64,000 nt of DNA, taken from NCBI RefSeq assembly GCF_000455345.1, contig NZ_HG315690.1:1625360-1689359 (forward strand), given 5' to 3'. This document shows, piece by piece, positions 62,897-64,000 of the stretch. The notes under the pieces were generated by a model. The model searched no databases and was not told the DNA's origin. It worked only from the letters and a program-made list of their open reading frames with translations. How positions within the stretch are numbered: position 1 is the first letter of the stretch; each line of letters starts with the position of its first letter. Position numbers and translations under genes: made by a program. Source of the stretch: Halopiger goleimassiliensis (lineage in GTDB: Archaea; Halobacteriota; Halobacteria; Halobacteriales; Natrialbaceae).

Positions 62897-63097
62897 TCAA
62901 TCGCTGTGTGGACGGTGGTCGAGGATGCCTCTGGGATTGAACAGGTACACGCCGGCCAGCAACAGCGCCGTTAGGACGACGAGCAGTCGTGCGATCGTCT
63001 CGAGCGACGTCGGGTCGGTCGGATCGAGGGTGATCGAGATCAGTCCGGCGACGGCGATCCAGAGAACGGCGACGATCACCCGCTGACGGTCGGTCAT
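62897..63097 (-). CDS. small two-span membrane protein
   Basis: A 66-residue protein, MTDRQRVIVAVLWIAVAGLI, with spans near residues 8-24 and 36-52 and a short LDPTDPTSLETI loop between them, ending GILDHRPHSD. Its stop lies just upstream of the omega-RNA-like element on the same strand (about 40 bases), an arrangement that could mean cotranscription. Its sequence shows no likeness to TnpB. Function unknown. Confidence 0.65.
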   Translation of the reverse strand: MTDRQRVIVAVLWIAVAGLISITLDPTDPTSLETIARLLVVLTALLLAGVYLFNPRGILDHRPHSD

Positions 63098-63155
63098 ACA
63101 CGGCCCTTCGTGGCCAGCGATAAGAAATGTGCGAGTTGCCGCGCTCCTGGGTCGA

Positions 63156-64000
63156 TCAGTACAGCCCGCCGTCGACCGTCGACTCGTCGAGGACGTTCTT
63201 CCGGTTGTCGACCATGCCGACCTCGTCGTAGGCCACCGGCCCTTCGACCTGTTCGGCGTTGGGTCCGGGCTCGTTGCCGATGTACATCACGTTCGGGTTC
63301 GTGTTGAACTCCTCGAGTAGCCTGAACTGCGAGGAGTTGTCGCCGTACTCGCCCTCGAGGAGCCGTTCGGCGTCCTCCTCGGTCAGTCCGTCCTCGTCCT
63401 CGCCGGCCGGGTCCTGTTCTCCCGCGACGATGGCCATCGCCTCCTGGAGGTCCTCGTCGTCGGGGTCGTCCTCCCGGGCGCGTGCCAGCGTCACGTTCTC
63501 GAGGTAGGACTGGGGGTCGCTCTCGGGATCGTTCATGTCGCCGAACTGGATCGCGCCGGGCGGGCAAGCGTCCTCACAGGCCGTGGTGCCGACCATCTCC
63601 TCGCCCATGTTCCCGTCCTGGCGCGCCGGATCGAAGACGCACTTCTCCATGACGCCCTGCGGGCCGGTCCCGCTGACCCATCGGTCGCGTTCGTCGTACA
63701 TCATCTCGTCGCCCAGCTCCTCCTCGACGTCCACTTCCGGTTCGTCCCACGAGAAGTAGTTGACGCCGTAGGGGCAGGCGACCTGGCAGTACCGGCAGCC
63801 GATACAGACGTCGTAGTCGGTCAGCACGAGGCCGTCCTTCTCGCGGGTGTGACGGGCCGTCGTCGGACAGACTTTCTCACACGGCGCGTCGGTACAGTGC
63901 TGGCACGGGCGGATGAGGTAGTTGAAGTCGCGGGTTCCGGGATCCTCCTCCGGATCGGGAGATTCGACGATGCCGTCCTCGTAGGCGATGATGTACATCC
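63156..64000 (-). CDS. 4Fe-4S ferredoxin-type oxidoreductase subunit, 5' end outside the window
   Basis: At least 281 codons are visible; the frame runs off the right edge, so the ATG at 63998 may be internal. Cys clusters: PCQHCTDAPCEKVCPTTA, DYDVCIGCRYCQVACPYGVN, MEKCVFDP...and TACEDACPPGAIQF, about 11-12 cysteines for three or more [4Fe-4S] clusters. These fit the iron-sulfur subunit of DMSO-reductase or HmcB/NrfC type complexes. The last 100 residues are an acidic tail (EDEDGLTEEDAERLLEGEYG). Partner subunits should lie upstream, outside the window. Confidence 0.85.
   Translation of the reverse strand, partial: MYIIAYEDGIVESPDPEEDPGTRDFNYLIRPCQHCTDAPCEKVCPTTARHTREKDGLVLTDYDVCIGCRYCQVACPYGVNYFSWDEPEVDVEEELGDEMMYDERDRWVSGTGPQGVMEKCVFDPARQDGNMGEEMVGTTACEDACPPGAIQFGDMNDPESDPQSYLENVTLARAREDDPDDEDLQEAMAIVAGEQDPAGEDEDGLTEEDAERLLEGEYGDNSSQFRLLEEFNTNPNVMYIGNEPGPNAEQVEGPVAYDEVGMVDNRKNVLDESTVDGGLY

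Overview
The window is 64 kb of a GC-rich haloarchaeal chromosome. Support comes from strongly acidic proteomes, leaderless genes whose TATA-like box lies about 25-30 bases before the start codon, the archaeal ribosomal run rpl7Ae-rps28e-rpl24e-ndk, TmcA, geranylgeranyl reductase, bacterio-opsin-activator type regulators and 2-oxoacid:ferredoxin oxidoreductase. Protein style suggests the Natrialbales, but that is inference. Nearly all of the window is ordinary chromosomal core; no prophage, CRISPR array or complete insertion sequence is visible.

Layout. 1-3.4 kb: 3' part of tmcA, a small membrane protein, and the L7Ae-S28e-L24e-Ndk operon behind a long structured leader. 3.5-8.1 kb: a small regulator, Mn superoxide dismutase, a P-loop NTPase pair, a metallo-beta-lactamase fold hydrolase and a membrane-anchored winged-helix protein. 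8.2-12.7 kb: a tRNA-Glu gene followed by partial copies of its own 3' end, then a decaying stretch with three genes that each carry a one-base deletion (zinc-ribbon regulator, flavin disulfide reductase, plastocyanin-domain protein) around one intact hydrolase. 12.7-31.3 kb: GH15 glucan hydrolase, ABC-2 exporter, secreted acidic repeat protein, ArsA-like ATPase, CstA, an RNA m5C methyltransferase with its PUA-like partner, PAC2 protein, geranylgeranyl reductase, aldo/keto reductase, AGE-type epimerase and a PAPS-reductase-like protein. 31.7-44.1 kb: UDP-GlcNAc 2-epimerase, methylmalonyl-CoA mutase large subunit and epimerase, regulators, and three peptidases or peptidase-like proteins. 44.2-53.1 kb: an energy-metabolism block with KorAB, PhoU and an EtfB-EtfA-FixCX flavoprotein operon. 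53.3-64 kb: a bactofilin-like protein, a chemotaxis transducer with a small membrane partner, PRC-barrel and SRPBCC proteins, a LeuA-family synthase preceded by a tiny leader ORF, and the start of an iron-sulfur oxidoreductase subunit.

The most interesting signals lie mainly outside the annotated proteins. (1) An orphan RNA-like element at about 62.76-62.88 kb on the minus strand folds on paper as an H-type pseudoknot followed by a perfect 9-bp hairpin, like the right end and omega-RNA scaffold of IS200/IS605 elements, with no tnpB beside it. (2) The rpl7Ae leader closes with a long stem and holds a kink-turn-like internal loop, suggesting L7Ae autoregulation. (3) A chemotaxis transducer lies next to a 102-residue membrane protein that looks like a free-standing copy of its own membrane domain. 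(4) tRNA-Glu 3'-end copies flank nested inverted repeats beside the frameshifted genes. (5) A leaderless 28-codon ORF overlaps the start of the LeuA-family gene.
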